From positions 1 to 59,239 of the IMG/VR virus record IMGVR_UViG_3300033153_005246: a DNA stretch of 59,239 nucleotides; one strand, given 5' to 3'. A model generated the notes under the pieces. It ran no database searches. It was given only the letters and a program-made list of their open reading frames with translations, and was not told the origin of the DNA. The position numbers and the translations under genes are program-made. Shown one piece after another: positions 1-7,872 of the stretch (its first letter is position 1; each line of letters starts with the position of its first letter). Origin of the DNA: a virus.

Positions 1-1
1 A

Positions 2-1867
2 ACTTTAGTGGATACACTTAGTAGTGGACATGATGACGAGACTACAATCACATTTAGTACAAAATCTGTTGTAGGTACATCTGGCGCAACTGTATTAAAA
101 GCAAATTGGCTTGATGACATTACTGTACAAGTGTTTGTTCTATCTACTCTTGCTGCAACATTAACAGTATTAAGATTGTTTGTTAAACAATATAGTGCAT
201 CTTCTGGTGATTATGTATATTATACTCAACCTCAAATAACTGAAGGGACAACAATGTTTCCTTTCTATGATGGTGCAAAATCAGTAGATGTGATTGATGA
301 AGAGTTTGCACTGCCTGATAAGCTTACTTTTGATATGATTGTTGAACCTAAATTTGCTTATGATACTACTCCAGATAATGTTGTACTTTCATATCAGATT
401 GATGGTACACACCGTTTATTACTGACATATGTTGCATCCGCAGATATTTTTCAGATATTCTGGCAGGATGGTGGAACTTTAACACGATTAAGCTCACAAG
501 CTTTTGACAATGGTACAAGTTTGATAAACATCAACCAACGAATTAGATTTATTGGCTCATTGGATTTATTATCAGGAGGGGCAAATGATTCAAGATTTGT
601 TATTATCCCCTTAGAATCTGGTGCTATTTATGAGGATATATCATGGAATCTTACTCCAGATATAAAGAGTTCTGCTTTCCCAAATTTGACTATAGGTAGT
701 GTAAGTAGTTCATTTTTCATCAATTCCTCATATGAATATCTACGTATATATAATGGACTTCTAGTAGGAGCAATAACTGGTAACATTGATGCTGAGATAC
801 TAATACAGGATATGCCTTTGGTATTTGAAGCACAGCCAAAAGATTTCATAGCCAGAGAAATACCAGTTAATACACCTGTAACAAGTGCTATTCAGCAGAT
901 GTCAAATGACTTTAGAAATGGGACAGGCATTGTAGATGATGCTATTAAGAATAGACATGTTGGGTTTGATATTATTGATGATCTTACTATAAATAATGAT
1001 CTTATTATAAATGGTGTTACAGAAACACTTGGGGGAAGAAAATTAAATACCAATAGAATAGATTCTCAGGAATTGATTTCTGGAACTTTGAGTGTTTCGG
1101 GATGGTATACTGTCGCAGAGCTTGAGAATGGGTTAAACTTTACAGAAGCATTAGCAACAATTTCAGTAACAGGAAGATTCCAAGCTGGCAAATGTGAATT
1201 TGCTGTTACGGATTCCAGTATTATAGATGTTAAAGATTATACTAATCAGACAGTTAGAAAAGTAGCAGTAACCGGAACAGCAACATCTGCTAAAATTGAG
1301 TGGCGTATTGCTAAATCAGATACAGTAGCACAAGCTGGGATTAAACTTCAAGCATATTTAGTCTTTACGGCTGGAGAAAAAATAAATGTTCAATTATCAG
1401 ATAATATTAGTAGATTCGAACAGGATGGTATATTTCTAATAGATCCATATCTTGATGATACCCCGACACTCCCAGACGGAGTAACATCGGCAACATATCT
1501 TGAAGCAGGGGAAGAATTAAGACTTGATACTGAAGGATCAACAACAGTCATTGATGGGATATCTGTAATTAAATCAGGGGATAATCAGTTAAGATTTTCA
1601 TGTCGATGGGAAGAAATACCAAAACAACCTTCTGGGCAAATATCTATAGAGGAGACTAATGCCTCGTTTGTTGTTAGAGATGGTGAAGGGAACTCTGTTG
1701 ATTTGTCAGCATTATCATATACAATATCAGCAACAAAAGCTATAACAAGACGAGTACAATTTAATATGGATGTTGCTGCTGGTACGCCATTTACTGGATT
1801 AAACGCAGGGGGACTTGATCTTGTTGTAGCATCTACAGATGGAAGTGGAAAACTAACAATAAATTAG
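2..1867 (+). CDS. Tail fibre or receptor-binding structural protein (5' end outside window)
   Basis: The reading frame is open from base 2 and has no convincing start; the GTG at 8 has no Shine-Dalgarno, so the gene very probably begins upstream of the window. About 620 residues are visible. The sequence is rich in S, T, N, G and D with alternating beta-strand patterns, has no membrane segment, and the stretch around residues 90-270 looks like a concanavalin/LamG-type jelly roll. A second beta-rich part follows about residue 330. Composition and position just before the lysis genes fit a tail fibre or baseplate-associated adhesin. No catalytic motif is visible. The structural role is inferred from composition and position, not from a named family. 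Confidence 0.6.
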   Translation, partial: TLVDTLSSGHDDETTITFSTKSVVGTSGATVLKANWLDDITVQVFVLSTLAATLTVLRLFVKQYSASSGDYVYYTQPQITEGTTMFPFYDGAKSVDVIDEEFALPDKLTFDMIVEPKFAYDTTPDNVVLSYQIDGTHRLLLTYVASADIFQIFWQDGGTLTRLSSQAFDNGTSLININQRIRFIGSLDLLSGGANDSRFVIIPLESGAIYEDISWNLTPDIKSSAFPNLTIGSVSSSFFINSSYEYLRIYNGLLVGAITGNIDAEILIQDMPLVFEAQPKDFIAREIPVNTPVTSAIQQMSNDFRNGTGIVDDAIKNRHVGFDIIDDLTINNDLIINGVTETLGGRKLNTNRIDSQELISGTLSVSGWYTVAELENGLNFTEALATISVTGRFQAGKCEFAVTDSSIIDVKDYTNQTVRKVAVTGTATSAKIEWRIAKSDTVAQAGIKLQAYLVFTAGEKINVQLSDNISRFEQDGIFLIDPYLDDTPTLPDGVTSATYLEAGEELRLDTEGSTTVIDGISVIKSGDNQLRFSCRWEEIPKQPSGQISIEETNASFVVRDGEGNSVDLSALSYTISATKAITRRVQFNMDVAAGTPFTGLNAGGLDLVVASTDGSGKLTIN

Positions 1868-1877
1868 GAGATTTATA

Positions 1878-2075
1878 GTGGAAGAAAATATAATTGACTG
1901 GATTTTAATAAGAAAAGATAATCAAAAATATGTTAGTTGGGGCAACGGTACAAAGCCAGAGGTTGGTGAACCAGATTTATTAGAATGGATCGAATGGAAC
2001 AAAGAATTGCCTGAAGATATTGATACAGTACAATATAAATATGATAAGAAAACTAACAGTTTAATAAAATTATAA
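1878..2075 (+). CDS. Small acidic protein next to the tail fibre gene
   Basis: This 65-residue protein starts at GTG, ten bases after the fibre gene, with GGAGAT upstream. It is rich in W, E and D, has no signal peptide or membrane helix, and shows no known motif. Small proteins directly after fibre genes are often assembly chaperones or short virion proteins; that is a positional guess only. It is followed by a 51-base gap before the lysis genes. Confidence 0.65.
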   Translation: MEENIIDWILIRKDNQKYVSWGNGTKPEVGEPDLLEWIEWNKELPEDIDTVQYKYDKKTNSLIKL

Positions 2076-2126
2076 GGAATGGGAGTATTTTGAAATTTTA
2101 ATAGATACTTGGATTAAGGAGAATAC

Positions 2127-2648
2127 ATGTACAAAAACGGAACAATTGTTTTAATTGGCAATCGCAGATGGGGTACTAAATTGGCAAATATCGTAACAGG
2201 ATTTATAGTTAAAGCTACTAAATCAAATTATATCCATATTAAAAGATATTTGAATGGGTATTGGTATGAATCTTCATATCCTACTGGTGCAGGGAAAACA
2301 ACAGAAACATTTATCACAAATGATTTGAATCTTGTTAGAGAACCAATTGAAGATCTAACAGATGAAGAAGTAGAAAAAATGATTGAATTTGGCGAGAAAG
2401 CTATCACAGATAAAATTAAATATAATCTTTTTAAGCTTATTGCTTTATATGTTATACTTCCTACCAGAAAGTTTTGGGATTTTATTGGATGGGTTCCATT
2501 TTCAAACAATAATATATTTGGAACAGTATGTTCTGTATTTGATGCAGAGATGGTAGCGTATTCTGGGCGTATTGAATTTGAAGGGCAGGATGTAGAAATG
2601 AGAACTCCGGCAGATTACGAAAAAACAGACATATATAGAGATATTTAA
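2127..2648 (+). CDS. Permuted papain-like (YiiX/NlpC-P60 type) cysteine hydrolase candidate
   Basis: The protein has 173 residues and a clear GGAG start site. The N-terminal part has a lid-like opening, then a His in SNYIHIKRYLNGYWYES around residue 33, an acidic residue shortly after, and a Cys in FGTVCSVFDAEMVAYSG around residue 133. His first and Cys last is the order of circularly permuted NlpC/P60 (YaeF/YiiX) enzymes, which cleave amide or ester bonds. Its place in the lysis block suggests a peptidoglycan amidase (endolysin) or a virion-associated hydrolase. There is no signal peptide. The fold call rests on motif order alone. Confidence 0.5.
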   Translation: MYKNGTIVLIGNRRWGTKLANIVTGFIVKATKSNYIHIKRYLNGYWYESSYPTGAGKTTETFITNDLNLVREPIEDLTDEEVEKMIEFGEKAITDKIKYNLFKLIALYVILPTRKFWDFIGWVPFSNNNIFGTVCSVFDAEMVAYSGRIEFEGQDVEMRTPADYEKTDIYRDI

Positions 2649-2660
2649 GAAAATAAAATA

Positions 2661-2679
2661 TAAGGGGACAACCCCCTTA
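2661..2679 (+). other. Intercistronic hairpin
   Basis: A perfect 7-bp inverted repeat (TAAGGGG, five-base loop, CCCCTTA) sits between two lysis-region genes, just upstream of the ribosome-binding site of the next gene. No T-run follows, so it is more likely an RNA-processing or translation-modulating element than a full terminator. Confidence 0.5.
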
Positions 2680-2693
2680 TTAAGGAGAGCATT

Positions 2694-3155
2694 ATGATAA
2701 GACAAGATGGTAAACATTTAAAAAATGTATCAAAACTCCCTTTCAAGGTATACGCTTGTGCTTTATTTGATATTATTTATTATGCTGTGATGCATGGAAA
2801 TTACCAATTTGATTATACTACATTTCTAGAAGATGTAGATGCATGGATAAACGCAGGAGTATTAGACAAAGAACTCACTATTTTAAGTTGGGATAGACTA
2901 TGCAGAGATGCAGGACTTCCATATAGATTAGTTATAGAAGGAGGCACACATAAACTTCCTGCAAGCAGGGTATTGCAGGAAGGTGAGCTTCAGATTCTGT
3001 ACTTATACAATCCTTCAACGAACCTCCACCATTTTGTTTGTGCAAATTTTAAAGATGACATAACATATGATTCACTGGGAGAAAGTGTTACAGGAAAAGC
3101 GTACAAAGATGGGCATGGTATTATAGCATCACGTAGAGTGTTTAGAAAGATATAA
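2694..3155 (+). CDS. C39/papain-like cysteine protease-fold candidate in the lysis block
   Basis: A 153-residue soluble protein with a good GGAGAG start. Near the N-terminus VYACALFDIIYYA places a Cys at the start of a helix, as in papain-like enzymes. A later STNLHHFVCAN gives the His and ITYDSLGESVTG a possible third Asp. This resembles C39-like or phage DUF261-type proteins, but I cannot confirm the family. With the preceding hydrolase it may form the phage's peptidoglycan-degrading activity. No export signal is present, so delivery would depend on a holin. Confidence 0.5.
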   Translation: MIRQDGKHLKNVSKLPFKVYACALFDIIYYAVMHGNYQFDYTTFLEDVDAWINAGVLDKELTILSWDRLCRDAGLPYRLVIEGGTHKLPASRVLQEGELQILYLYNPSTNLHHFVCANFKDDITYDSLGESVTGKAYKDGHGIIASRRVFRKI

Positions 3156-3167
3156 TAAGGAGATATT

Positions 3168-3353
3168 ATGAATAATTTATTTGAAAAAGATGCAAGATGG
3201 ATTTTAGGGATTATTGCTATATTGGTTATAGTTGCTATTGGAGTATGGTTTCTTCCATGGTTTATTGTTGCTAAATTAACCATATCAGGGATTTTCGGTA
3301 TTCTTGCCGGATTTATCTTATTTATCAGCTTGAATATAACAGGACCACAATAG
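3168..3353 (+). CDS. Small membrane protein, holin candidate 1
   Basis: A 61-residue protein with a charged N-terminus (NNLFEKDAR) and two hydrophobic segments at about 13-32 and 36-56 separated by a short turn. Size, topology and position between the hydrolases and the spanins fit a two-helix holin or holin partner. Holins share little sequence, so the call is by topology. Confidence 0.55.
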   Translation: MNNLFEKDARWILGIIAILVIVAIGVWFLPWFIVAKLTISGIFGILAGFILFISLNITGPQ

Positions 3354-3362
3354 GAGATATAA

Positions 3363-3758
3363 ATGATTAAAATAGTAAAAATAGGATTACTATTACTAGC
3401 CTCTTTGTTAATGGGGGCAGTGATATTATTTCTAACAGATGTGGCTATAATTGATGTTCTCGCCGGATCATTTTTTTTAGTGATGAATGCCTTTTTAGGT
3501 ATTGATTTGGCAGGGATGATTAAAAAATCTGCTGCACTTCCATCAGGGGAATTCAAAAATATGAAGTTTTCTAAGTATGTAATTGCTTTAGTAATTATGT
3601 TACTACTATTTGGATTATCTTTGTATAGAAAGGAAATGGAGAATGTGCAGGCCATCATGGCTATATCTTCTTTTGGAGGTGGCAGTATGTTAGTTATTGG
3701 GTATATTATTGCAGGATTAGAAGGAAATAAAATAGCTTCTAATATGGGAGAGAAATAA
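3363..3758 (+). CDS. Multi-pass membrane protein, holin or antiholin candidate 2
   Basis: The 131-residue protein has about four hydrophobic segments (roughly 5-24, 28-48, 72-88 and 95-115) and short charged loops. It starts nine bases after the first holin candidate and is followed immediately by the inner spanin gene. Two adjacent membrane proteins in a lysis cassette commonly act as holin and antiholin; which is which cannot be seen. Confidence 0.55.
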   Translation: MIKIVKIGLLLLASLLMGAVILFLTDVAIIDVLAGSFFLVMNAFLGIDLAGMIKKSAALPSGEFKNMKFSKYVIALVIMLLLFGLSLYRKEMENVQAIMAISSFGGGSMLVIGYIIAGLEGNKIASNMGEK

Positions 3759-4076
3759 ATGGGATATGTAATTGGAATCGCTGCTATTATTATATTAGGA
3801 TTGATTGTCACCATACTGATATTAAATAAGAGCAAGAAGAAAATAGCCAAAGAAAAAGATCAAGCTATTAAAGATGCTACTATAGCAGAAAAGAAACTGA
3901 ATACTGTAAAAGCTGAAGTAGACAAAGTGCTGGACTACAATACTGAAGATAAAGAAAGGAAAAAAGTAATTGACCAACATGTGAAAATACTTAAAGAATC
4001 AAAAGATACCAAGGGGGTTGTAAATGAAATGGAAAATATTAGGATGGACATTTACGATATTCTTGCTACTCTTTAG
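3759..4076 (+). CDS. Inner-membrane spanin subunit (Rz-like)
   Basis: This 105-residue protein has one N-terminal membrane helix (about 3-22) followed by a long, highly charged coiled coil of alternating K and E. This is the layout of an i-spanin, whose C-terminal domain sits in the periplasm and binds the outer-membrane partner to fuse the two membranes at the end of lysis. The next gene, a lipoprotein, begins inside its 3' end in another frame, the classic Rz/Rz1 arrangement. The sequence itself is not recognisably related to lambda Rz. Confidence 0.7.
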   Translation: MGYVIGIAAIIILGLIVTILILNKSKKKIAKEKDQAIKDATIAEKKLNTVKAEVDKVLDYNTEDKERKKVIDQHVKILKESKDTKGVVNEMENIRMDIYDILATL

Positions 4077-4443
4077 CTGTAAAACAATCGAGTATGTAAC
4101 AATTGAACCAGAACCACCCATACTACCAGAAACTATAGAAACGCTTGTCTTGGAAGCCTACAGCTTCACAACACTATATTCTGATAAGTATATGGAAGCA
4201 TTGGGTGATCTATCTGAGGAATATATGTCATTATTAGAAAAAGCAGAAACCATCTTTACTATAAATGCATACAATGCTTTTGCACAGGAAATAAAACGTA
4301 AGATGTGGGAGATTAAAATTAAACAAATCACGTTTGTAATAACAGAAATAGAATACTTAGAATTGTATAAAAAGTATGAAGATGCTTTAAATAGTATTAA
4401 TGATAAAATAAAGAAATTAAAAAATCCCTATCCAGATGAATAG
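4024..4443 (+). CDS. Outer-membrane lipoprotein spanin subunit (Rz1-like)
   Basis: This 139-residue lipoprotein overlaps the inner spanin gene by 53 bases. Its signal peptide ends in a lipobox (LLLFSC, Cys 19), followed by a proline-rich stretch (EPEPPILPE) typical of o-spanins and then an amphipathic helical domain. After lipidation it would sit in the outer membrane and contact the inner spanin across the periplasm, implying a diderm host. It is longer than lambda Rz1. The start has GGGGG upstream. Confidence 0.7.
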   Translation: MKWKILGWTFTIFLLLFSCKTIEYVTIEPEPPILPETIETLVLEAYSFTTLYSDKYMEALGDLSEEYMSLLEKAETIFTINAYNAFAQEIKRKMWEIKIKQITFVITEIEYLELYKKYEDALNSINDKIKKLKNPYPDE

Positions 4444-4498
4444 GGAACAGCATATTATTATCTCTTAGGAGATTTTATATATTTCATCACTCCTTTTG

Positions 4499-4529
4499 CC
4501 CTCTCTATTTATTTAGAGAGGGTTTTTAT
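4499..4529 (+). terminator. Rho-independent terminator of the late operon
   Basis: A perfect 9-bp stem (CCCTCTCTA / TAGAGAGGG) with a 6-base loop is followed by TTTTT on the + strand. It lies between the last late gene and the convergent early arm. The opposite strand lacks a T-run, so it mainly stops rightward transcription. Confidence 0.9.
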
Positions 4530-4840
4530 TTCTCCTTTATTAAAAAATCGTATAATTTCTCTGCTGTAGACAAGTCAATTATTGTCCCATCTTTTTCTGC
4601 TATATCTCCTTCTTTATAGGCAGTACCATAATCCAAATCATACATGAAATAGAATATCCAATCATCTTTATCTCCCATCTCATCTCCGAGAATTTCTGGA
4701 AAAATATTTATTAAATCATTACCATAATATCCTTCAAAATCTGTAAATATTTCACCTAATTTATTATGAGCTTCCCTATCAAATTCCTCCTGTTTTTGCA
4801 GGGCATCCATCATCTTAATAAAACTCTCTTTGCTAATCAT
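4526..4840 (-). CDS. Acidic phage protein of unknown function
   Basis: The last gene of the - strand arm encodes 104 residues. It is acidic and aromatic-rich in the middle (DDWIFYFMYDLDYG) and has no membrane helix. Its stop overlaps the T-run of the convergent terminator. The C-terminal pattern (TIIDLSTAEKLYDFL) gives the impression of a conserved phage family, but no function is known to me. Confidence 0.6.
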   Translation of the reverse strand: MISKESFIKMMDALQKQEEFDREAHNKLGEIFTDFEGYYGNDLINIFPEILGDEMGDKDDWIFYFMYDLDYGTAYKEGDIAEKDGTIIDLSTAEKLYDFLIKEK

Positions 4841-4850
4841 TGTTTCTCCT

Positions 4851-5054
4851 TTATTTAAATAATTTTATTGTATCATGTTTAATTATAGGAATCACTAATA
4901 ATAAAGATAATGCTCCAAATAAGATAGAGAACAGGAATACCATCCAATAATCAAACTCAGTGACATCCCAATCGGTAAATTCCTTTATATCTACTATTAA
5001 TAACATACCTGCAATCAAACCCAACATACACCAATAATTAAATACGAATATCAT
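4851..5054 (-). CDS. Small two-helix membrane protein
   Basis: A 67-residue protein with two hydrophobic segments (about 5-22 and 37-58) and a short acidic loop. It overlaps the end of the SbcC-like C-terminal gene by four bases, so it belongs to the same transcription unit. Function unknown. Confidence 0.6.
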   Translation of the reverse strand: MIFVFNYWCMLGLIAGMLLIVDIKEFTDWDVTEFDYWMVFLFSILFGALSLLLVIPIIKHDTIKLFK

Positions 5055-5665
5055 TTGTTTTTTTCTATCATACTATATTTTCCTTTCTTGACAATCTTAA
5101 TAATATTATCACTTCCATCTATCAGATCTTCAGAATGTGTAGATACAATCATCTGCAATCCCAGTTTATCGCATAATGATTTTAGAAATAGGGAAAATGC
5201 AGGACGTAGATCTTCACTCACGAACTTACCGGGTTCATCTAAAATAAAGACAGGTGAACTTCTACCATGTCCTGCAAGTGACCACAAGGAAACCCTTAGT
5301 GTAGTTGATATTAAATCATTTATTGTCCCACCACTATCCTTATTAGGTTCAGCTTTAAATCCATCTTTTTCCACATACATCAAACATTGTGTTCTATTAT
5401 TCTTTATATCCCATTCAATTTTAAATTGATATGGATCAGACATAACATATTCAAGTGCAGCAGTTACAAGATTCTCAATTTTAAATGAGAGGTTCTGTTG
5501 CGTCTGTTTTCCAACTAGGGTTAGAATATCGGAAGATAGTTCTGCGTCAATAAAATCCTGTGAAAGTTGTTTATTGTTGATAACTTCTGCATCTAATAGT
5601 TTCTGGACAGAACTTAATTGTCCCTGATAATTATGTAATTTCTGTTTATAAAATTCTGCTGTCAT
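5051..5665 (-). CDS. C-terminal half of a split SbcC/Rad50-like ATPase
   Basis: A 204-residue ATPase half. After an N-terminal coiled-coil stretch it shows the ABC signature (SGGTIND, 111-117), Walker B (SPVFILDEP, 137-145) with the catalytic Glu, and an H-loop (STHSED, about 175-180). It has no Walker A. The missing Walker A and zinc-hook half is the separate gene at 9461-10690, and the SbcD-like nuclease lies between them. The two polypeptides would assemble into one ATP-binding head that opens DNA ends for the nuclease. Starts at ATG with GAGG upstream. Confidence 0.8.
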   Translation of the reverse strand: MTAEFYKQKLHNYQGQLSSVQKLLDAEVINNKQLSQDFIDAELSSDILTLVGKQTQQNLSFKIENLVTAALEYVMSDPYQFKIEWDIKNNRTQCLMYVEKDGFKAEPNKDSGGTINDLISTTLRVSLWSLAGHGRSSPVFILDEPGKFVSEDLRPAFSLFLKSLCDKLGLQMIVSTHSEDLIDGSDNIIKIVKKGKYSMIEKNK

Positions 5666-5667
5666 TT

Positions 5668-6063
5668 TTATACCTCATCAGGTAACGTATCTATTGCTTT
5701 CAATAAGAAGATAATGGCATCTACTATAGTACCCCTAAAATCTTCTTCACTAAATACCAGTGAATCCTTAACTAACATAATATAATTTGCCATTATTTCT
5801 TTGTGAGAAGGTGATTTTGTTTCTTGGCTAGTTAGCTTTAATTCTTCTAAATACCCACATTCATCACATTCTAAAAATCTACCCTCTACTCGTAATTCCT
5901 GTATATTACATTCTGGACATATTCTGACTAAATTACTAATGTCTGTAAATTCAGTTTCTACATTTAGTCTTCCTATAATAGCCATAGATGTGTGATCTCT
6001 AATGATCCCATTTTCCTGAACAACTACCATAGTAGTTTTTGTCTTTATAAATGCTCCATTCAT
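5668..6063 (-). CDS. Zinc-ribbon protein, unknown function
   Basis: The 131-residue protein carries CPEC and CDEC knuckles about 21 residues apart (roughly 49-73), a typical zinc ribbon, followed by a helical C-terminal half. It starts in the last codons of the RNase H gene with a GGAGG site. Being sandwiched between RNase H and the SbcC half suggests a nucleic-acid role, but nothing more specific is visible. Confidence 0.6.
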   Translation of the reverse strand: MNGAFIKTKTTMVVVQENGIIRDHTSMAIIGRLNVETEFTDISNLVRICPECNIQELRVEGRFLECDECGYLEELKLTSQETKSPSHKEIMANYIMLVKDSLVFSEEDFRGTIVDAIIFLLKAIDTLPDEV

Positions 6064-6479
6064 AATTTCCTCCTAAATTCCTTACTTTTCTTATCAGCCA
6101 TTTTTAACATTTGATTATTCCTTGAAAGATGTTCTGTTATAATTTCGATCTCATTTTCTCTAAAATAATTCAAAACAAATTTTAAAACAGGATGCTTCTT
6201 TAATAAATTTTTATTTATTTTTTTATCTCTATGAAGCATAGATACACTAATAATAGAATCACAATATACTTTAAAACTTGTAATATTGTATTTCTCATAT
6301 AATGCTTTTAATGCACAGTATACTCCCATTATCTCTGCTGTATTGTTATTGCTTGCTTCAAACACTTCAGAAGATTCTACTATTCTTCTATTTTTCTCAG
6401 GAGAATGATAGACATATCCTGCTTGACATTTTTTATCTGATTGAAAAGAAGAATCCACCCAAACTTTTAGAGATCCCAT
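6060..6479 (-). CDS. Ribonuclease H-like protein
   Basis: The 139-residue protein has the ordered acidic residues of RNase HI: Asp in KVWVDSSFQ (about residue 8), Glu in SNNNTAEIMGVYCAL (about 49), Asp in FKVYCDSIISV (about 73) and Asp in MADKKSKE near the C-terminus. RNase H removes RNA from RNA-DNA hybrids, here most likely Okazaki primers or R-loops. Length is normal for the family. It is separate from the polymerase, which carries only a 3'-5' exonuclease, so it may supply primer removal. Confidence 0.75.
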   Translation of the reverse strand: MGSLKVWVDSSFQSDKKCQAGYVYHSPEKNRRIVESSEVFEASNNNTAEIMGVYCALKALYEKYNITSFKVYCDSIISVSMLHRDKKINKNLLKKHPVLKFVLNYFRENEIEIITEHLSRNNQMLKMADKKSKEFRRKL

Positions 6480-6706
6480 TTATAAGCTTCGTCTAACGTC
6501 TTTGTTTTTTCTGCTATCTGTGTGTCTACATCATCAAGCTCTTTATATTTTCTAGTAAGTGTATCGTCTATCTCTTTAATAGAAGAACATCCATAAGTTT
6601 CCTTAGCAGTTTTGTATTCTGTTTCCAATTTTGTTTCTACCTGAATCTTTGTTTTCTGGTTATCGTCAATCTGCTTTTTTATTTTTAAAATATCTGTTTT
6701 TGTCAT
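6467..6706 (-). CDS. Small coiled-coil protein
   Basis: A 79-residue, highly charged and almost entirely helical protein with heptad-like spacing. It overlaps both the preceding small zinc protein and the RNase H gene. No function can be assigned. Confidence 0.6.
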   Translation of the reverse strand: MTKTDILKIKKQIDDNQKTKIQVETKLETEYKTAKETYGCSSIKEIDDTLTRKYKELDDVDTQIAEKTKTLDEAYKWDL

Positions 6707-6861
6707 TTATTCTCCTCATTTTCTTTTATTAATTGTAAACATCTAGGGCAAGTAACCTTTTCTAGTAAAGAAGTCCTTTCTGTTCTGTATGCTGTTTTTC
6801 CACATGTTGTTGTAGTATTCAAGTTCTTTCTTTTAATATAATGTACCCATCTTTTTTTCAT
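6703..6861 (-). CDS. Small Cys-containing basic protein (52 aa)
   Basis: A short ORF begins with ATG after AAGGAAG and ends overlapping the next start. The protein is strongly basic at the N-terminus (MKKRWVHYIKRKN) and has a lone Cys (TTTTCGKTAYR) followed by a CPRC pair about 18 residues later, so it may bind zinc. Similar mini-proteins are frequent in phage early regions. Function unknown. Confidence 0.65.
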   Translation of the reverse strand: MKKRWVHYIKRKNLNTTTTCGKTAYRTERTSLLEKVTCPRCLQLIKENEENK

Positions 6862-6870
6862 ATATCTTCC

Positions 6871-7872
6871 TTAAAATATTTTATCAATTATAGATATTAC
6901 ATAACTTGATGTTAAATCAAAGTTAGGGTCTTTTTCTTGTTTCTCTTTAAATTCATGAATTAAGCTCATAAAATATACTGAATCTACTCCAATTAATTGA
7001 TCTTCTAATACATCTATATCCATCAAATCTAATTCACTAATCTGCATACACATTTTTAACATCTGCCCTGCATTTATTTTCCATCCTCTATTGATGAACT
7101 TTCTCAATCTAAACACAGAAGCTACAGGATATTTACTTCCAGTATATTTCAATGTTTTATTTATTGTCATCTCATATACTTCTTCTGGAATAACTACTTT
7201 TTTAGTTTCATTTTTCCAATAAGCACGTGTATGCATAAAGTCAAAAGTATCATGAACATCTTCTGGTTCTCCATAAAATCTAACCACAAGCTGGATTTTA
7301 TCAGAAAGTGTGATAGCATTAGAAGATATAAATACAGGAAAATAGTTTCGTTCTTCCTTTTCTATAATTTTATCAGCTTTCACTTCATCAATCTCTTCTA
7401 TAATTTTATCAGGAGAAGCCCCCAATTCTTCTGTTGCATTTATAGCATTCAAGTCTCCTCGCACACCATCAGAAGGAAAAATCATTTTCACTCTATCAGG
7501 AGAGGTATTAGATATCATTCTAGATTTACTATCTTCAAGATTAGTAATATGATAATAATCTAACAATTCCTGTGTAGGGTTATTTCCATCCAATACAAAT
7601 ACTTTGGTAGATTTTCCTAATTTATTCTTTTGATCTTTGTGTGTTTCATTCCATATATCAGCATAATAATTGGCTACTTTTAATACTGTTTCTTTGGTTC
7701 TGAAATAGCAATCAAAATCGTTTACATCGTCATTAAGTATCATAGAAGTAAAACAACCTCCTGTGATAATCAAATCTTTTTCAATTGCATCTCTAACTTC
7801 CTGATTATCTATAGTAGATAACCACTCATCTATTTTCTTAACAAATACTTGCTTCATTGTTTTCTTTAACAT
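6871..7872 (-). CDS. Nucleotidyltransferase-fold protein (pol-beta superfamily)
   Basis: The 333-residue protein has ITGGCFTSMILNDDVNDFDCYF near residues 36-57: the GG plus D-x-D pattern of the polymerase-beta nucleotidyltransferase active site. The C-terminal part includes KYPVASVFRLRKFINRGW, a pattern often seen in phage members of this group. Such enzymes transfer a nucleotide to RNA, protein or a small molecule; the substrate is not visible. It lies between the SbcD-like nuclease (one-base overlap) and small proteins. Confidence 0.65.
   Translation of the reverse strand: MLKKTMKQVFVKKIDEWLSTIDNQEVRDAIEKDLIITGGCFTSMILNDDVNDFDCYFRTKETVLKVANYYADIWNETHKDQKNKLGKSTKVFVLDGNNPTQELLDYYHITNLEDSKSRMISNTSPDRVKMIFPSDGVRGDLNAINATEELGASPDKIIEEIDEVKADKIIEKEERNYFPVFISSNAITLSDKIQLVVRFYGEPEDVHDTFDFMHTRAYWKNETKKVVIPEEVYEMTINKTLKYTGSKYPVASVFRLRKFINRGWKINAGQMLKMCMQISELDLMDIDVLEDQLIGVDSVYFMSLIHEFKEKQEKDPNFDLTSSYVISIIDKIF

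Noticed and set aside
2990-3850. A 286-codon - strand ORF opposite the lysis genes
   Set aside because: It is antisense to several well-supported lysis genes, has no ribosome-binding site, and its hydrophobic, Pro/Ile-rich composition is the mirror of their codons.
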